A program made the position numbers and the translations under genes. Positions 31,830 through 33,949 of a stretch of 33,949 nt of DNA are shown here, in pieces; positions within the stretch are counted from its first letter, which is position 1, and each line of letters begins with the position of its first letter. The notes below the pieces were generated by a model. The model was not told the origin of the DNA. It did no database searches and saw nothing but the letters and a program-made list of their open reading frames with translations. Source of the stretch: an uncultured Clostridia bacterium (GTDB lineage Bacteria > Bacillota > Clostridia > Peptostreptococcales > Anaerovoracaceae); assembly GCA_934256595.1 (NCBI GenBank), contig CAKQOW010000022.1:1-33949 (forward strand), written 5' to 3'.

Positions 31830-31858
31830 TTGATTTTTATCTCAAAAAATGATATATT
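31830..31858 (+). promoter_or_regulatory. Sigma-A-like promoter of sigI-rsgI
   Basis: TTGATT (31830-31835), 17 bases, TATATT (31853-31858), 55 bases before the sigI start. Confidence 0.55.
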
Positions 31859-31912
31859 ACTCTATATGGTGTCGGCTGATAACAGCATCAAACTAATTAA
31901 GGAGGCAGGCGC

Positions 31913-32632
31913 TTGGATTCAGTTAACGAAAAAGCCGTAAGAGCCGCACAGGACGATTCGTATATGAATGAGTTCATTGCAGAGAACAAGACATTTATTC
32001 TCGGCTGTGCGGGCAAACAGGCAGGCAGATATATATCGGAAAGCGACGATGAATTTTCTATTGCCATGTACGCTTTCTTTACAGCTATAACTAAATATAA
32101 TACGGACCAGGGTGATTTTCTTCCGTTTGCGGGACTGGTAATCAAGCGCAGACTTACTGATTACTACAGAACCCAGCAGAGATTTTCAGACGAACACAGT
32201 GTATCTCCGGAGGTTTTCAGCGGAAACACAGATGATGACGGCGAAGTTCAGGCCATACATTATGAGGTGGCTGAGAAGCTGGCCGACAGACCGGCGCTTA
32301 CCGCGGCAGATGAGATACATACTGTAAACGACATTTTCAGCCGTTTCGGATTTTCTTTTATGGAGCTGTCGGAGGTATCTCCAAAGGCCTCCAAAACCAA
32401 GAGGCAGTGCGCTCAGGCAGTAAGAGCGATTATATCCTCACCGATTATCCTCGAAACACTGAGATCCACACACAAATTACCCATCAAGGCACTGGCTGCC
32501 CAGAGCAGCGTGCCGGTCAAGGTTCTCGAAAGACACAGAAAATACATAATTGCAGCCACAATAATACTTACAGGGAATTTCCCTATACTGGCTGAATATA
32601 TGAAATACATCAGGGAAGGAGAAGCAGAATGA
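31913..32632 (+). CDS. sigI: RNA polymerase sigma factor SigI
   Basis: A 239-residue sigma-70-type factor. Region 2 has SDDEFSIAMYAFFTAITKYN and GDFLPFAGLVIKRRLTDYYR (about 43-83). The C-terminal part, KALAAQSSVPVKVLERHRKYI (about 199-219), is the SigI-specific DNA-binding segment. The start is TTG at 31913, eight bases after AAGGAGG. It overlaps rsgI by four bases (ATGA), as in other sigI-rsgI operons. SigI responds to heat and cell-wall or polysaccharide signals in Bacillota; the target genes are not visible. Confidence 0.9.
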   Translation: MDSVNEKAVRAAQDDSYMNEFIAENKTFILGCAGKQAGRYISESDDEFSIAMYAFFTAITKYNTDQGDFLPFAGLVIKRRLTDYYRTQQRFSDEHSVSPEVFSGNTDDDGEVQAIHYEVAEKLADRPALTAADEIHTVNDIFSRFGFSFMELSEVSPKASKTKRQCAQAVRAIISSPIILETLRSTHKLPIKALAAQSSVPVKVLERHRKYIIAATIILTGNFPILAEYMKYIREGEAE

Positions 32633-33612
32633 AGGCGTTAATCGTCGAAACTGACAAAAAACATGCAGCGGCACTGTTAAGTGACGGCAGCATCATAAAA
32701 GTTCCGAAGCGCGATTACGTTGTAGGGCAGGAAGTCAGCATTGCTGTTTCAAAGAAGCCACGCAGAAGCGGTCTTATCGCCGTTGCGGCCTGTTTCATGC
32801 TTCTTGCAACAGGCGGAGCAGGATATGCTACGGCAGTTTCCCCTTACTCTCATGTAACACTTGATGTCAATCCGTCTATCGAATACACTCTCAACCGTTT
32901 CGATCAGGTTGTATCAATTGAGTGTATGAATGACGAGGGACAGGAAATCGTGGATAATATTTCAGATGATATATCTAAATTCGCATCATTTGAAGATGTT
33001 TTCAAAATGACAGTCGATGAATTATACAAGCTGGGATACCTGACAGGCGATGAACACGACTATATGGTACTGTCAGTATGCTGTGACAAGAACAGCAGCA
33101 AGGCGGCAGACCTTGAAAACAGCCTTTCGGCAATCACCTCGGATTATACCCTGACATCAGAGGTAATCGAGGTTACCGAAAAAGACAGAGCGGAGGCATC
33201 TGACCTTAATACCACAGCCGGCAAGCTGGCACTGATTTTAGATGTGGTATCCAAAGAGGATAAACTCACCGAAAAGGACGTCAGGGATTTTGTTGACAAG
33301 TCGGTTAAACAGATAGCCGAGACTATAGACAATTACAAAAAAGACCCTGAAACTACCGCATCTGACAGCGAGAAAGTTTCAGAAACCAATACATCACAGC
33401 CTCCTGCAAGCGCTACCACTCACAGCAAGACAACTGACAGCAGCAATGCAGGCAAGTCAAATGACAAGACCGGCTCTTCGGATTCAAGCAATTCAAACAA
33501 GGCTGACAAACTGTCAAATACAACCGTAAAGCCGGAGCCGGAACCTGAACCGCCTAAGCCGTCAGATAACGATGACATAGATGACAGCGGATTAAGCGGT
33601 CCGGGCAAATAA
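32629..33612 (+). CDS. rsgI: Anti-sigma factor RsgI with disordered extracellular tail
   Basis: A 327-residue single-pass membrane protein that should hold SigI inactive. Residues 1-45 form the cytoplasmic anti-sigma domain (MKALIVETDKKHAAALLSDG at the start); about 48-70 form a transmembrane helix; 74-190 form the outer domain, with the conserved DVNPS (N81-P82). In Bacillus and Clostridium RsgI this Asn-Pro site is reported to be autocleaved as part of signalling. From about 245 the chain is Ser/Thr/Asn/Lys-rich and then PEPEPEPP, low complexity, with no carbohydrate-binding module. This resembles the B. subtilis RsgI type, linked to wall homeostasis. It ends just before a terminator. Confidence 0.9.
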   Translation: MKALIVETDKKHAAALLSDGSIIKVPKRDYVVGQEVSIAVSKKPRRSGLIAVAACFMLLATGGAGYATAVSPYSHVTLDVNPSIEYTLNRFDQVVSIECMNDEGQEIVDNISDDISKFASFEDVFKMTVDELYKLGYLTGDEHDYMVLSVCCDKNSSKAADLENSLSAITSDYTLTSEVIEVTEKDRAEASDLNTTAGKLALILDVVSKEDKLTEKDVRDFVDKSVKQIAETIDNYKKDPETTASDSEKVSETNTSQPPASATTHSKTTDSSNAGKSNDKTGSSDSSNSNKADKLSNTTVKPEPEPEPPKPSDNDDIDDSGLSGPGK

Positions 33613-33625
33613 CACCGGAGACTTA

Positions 33626-33649
33626 AAAGCGACCCCTCAAGGTCGCTTT
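33626..33649 (+). terminator. Terminator of sigI-rsgI
   Basis: AAAGCGACC (33626-33634) and GGTCGCTTT (33641-33649) with a 6-base loop, then ATTTTTT. Confidence 0.9.
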
Positions 33650-33688
33650 ATTTTTTAGATTTATAAATGGAATTTAATATATTTTGGA

Positions 33689-33949
33689 TTACAATTTCTC
33701 TAGTTCCTCAGCAGATAATCCTGTATATTTTGATATTTCATCAACAGGTTTATTGTCGGCTTTCATAGCTTTCGCCATTTCCAATCTGCTTTCCACAAAG
33801 CCTTCATTCCTACCTTGTTCGAGTCCTGCGGCCTTACCATCTTCAAATCCCTCTTTCTTCATAACCTCTCCGTATTTCTCTACTGTTATTCCCGTAAGCA
33901 TACCTTCAACCTCCACCGCATACTTATTAAGAAAATCCACAAGAATACC
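33689..33949 (-). CDS. Rpn-family nuclease, C-terminal part at the window edge
   Basis: The frame stays open to the edge, giving about 86 visible residues. Its Gly/Gln/Glu repeat (KAAGLEQGRNEGF) and tail EMAKAMKADNKPVDEISKYT match the tail of the Rpn protein at 17496-18470 (21 of 30 residues identical). The catalytic core lies outside the window. A GTG at 33940 is in frame but no complete gene starts there. Confidence 0.75.
   Translation of the reverse strand, partial: GILVDFLNKYAVEVEGMLTGITVEKYGEVMKKEGFEDGKAAGLEQGRNEGFVESRLEMAKAMKADNKPVDEISKYTGLSAEELEKL

Noticed and set aside
1..33949. CRISPR arrays, tRNA or rRNA genes, phage or plasmid origins
   Set aside because: No regularly spaced identical repeats, no cloverleaf or ribosomal sequence, and no replication or integrase gene was recognised.

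Overview
This window looks like chromosome of an anaerobic, low-to-moderate-GC Bacillota (Clostridia). The reasons are strong AAGGAGG-type ribosome binding sites, TTG and GTG starts, sigma-A promoters with TTGACA/TATAAT boxes, a SigI/RsgI pair, a hydrogenase-maturation set, Rpn-type nuclease genes, amino-acid fermentation-type genes, and a vanG cluster in the compact order known from Clostridioides difficile. I cannot assign a species. Nearly all genes up to 26.5 kb are on the minus strand.

Layout. 1-0.7 kb: the edge of a gene running out of the window and a HipA-like gene that seems truncated. 0.7-6.6 kb: a complete vanG-type glycopeptide-resistance cluster, in transcription order vanR, vanS, vanG, vanXY, vanT. 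It has tandem VanR boxes and a hairpin ahead of vanG. 6.6-7.9 kb: mnmM-like methyltransferase and a DUF1847 protein. 8.0-9.5 kb: a three-gene HipB-HipS-HipT toxin-antitoxin module with a split HipA. 9.6-11.2 kb: an intact ISL3-family insertion sequence (1619 bp, 8-bp target duplication) that landed inside the hip operator array. 11.3-17.3 kb: hypA-hypB-hypF-(ybaK-like)-hypC-hypD-hypE, one tightly overlapped operon for [NiFe]-hydrogenase maturation, with no hydrogenase structural gene in view. 17.5-18.5 kb: an Rpn-family nuclease/transposase.

19.0-26.5 kb: an amino-acid/amine gene group made of an APC permease, an Orn/Lys/Arg-type decarboxylase, cyclase-family hydrolase copy A, a class-III aminotransferase, cyclase copy B and a second APC permease. 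The two cyclase genes differ by one silent base plus one 3-bp indel. 26.6-28.2 kb: a divergent PucR-type regulator facing a palindrome in the -35 region of the group. 28.2-31.5 kb: a third APC permease, then a MetS-like 36-residue subunit with an NSS sodium symporter. 31.9-33.6 kb: sigI-rsgI, followed by the end of another Rpn gene.

How it fits together. The hip module keeps its core promoter and one operator, but two upstream operators were moved 1.6 kb away by the IS, whose terminators probably also block read-through from the hyp operon. The amine group probably imports an amino compound, opens or hydrolyses a cyclic or amide intermediate, and decarboxylates or transaminates the product under PucR control; the substrate is unknown. 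VanG (D-Ala-D-Ser precursors) and SigI/RsgI (an RsgI with a disordered outer tail and no carbohydrate-binding module) may both respond to cell-wall status, but the link is only inferred.
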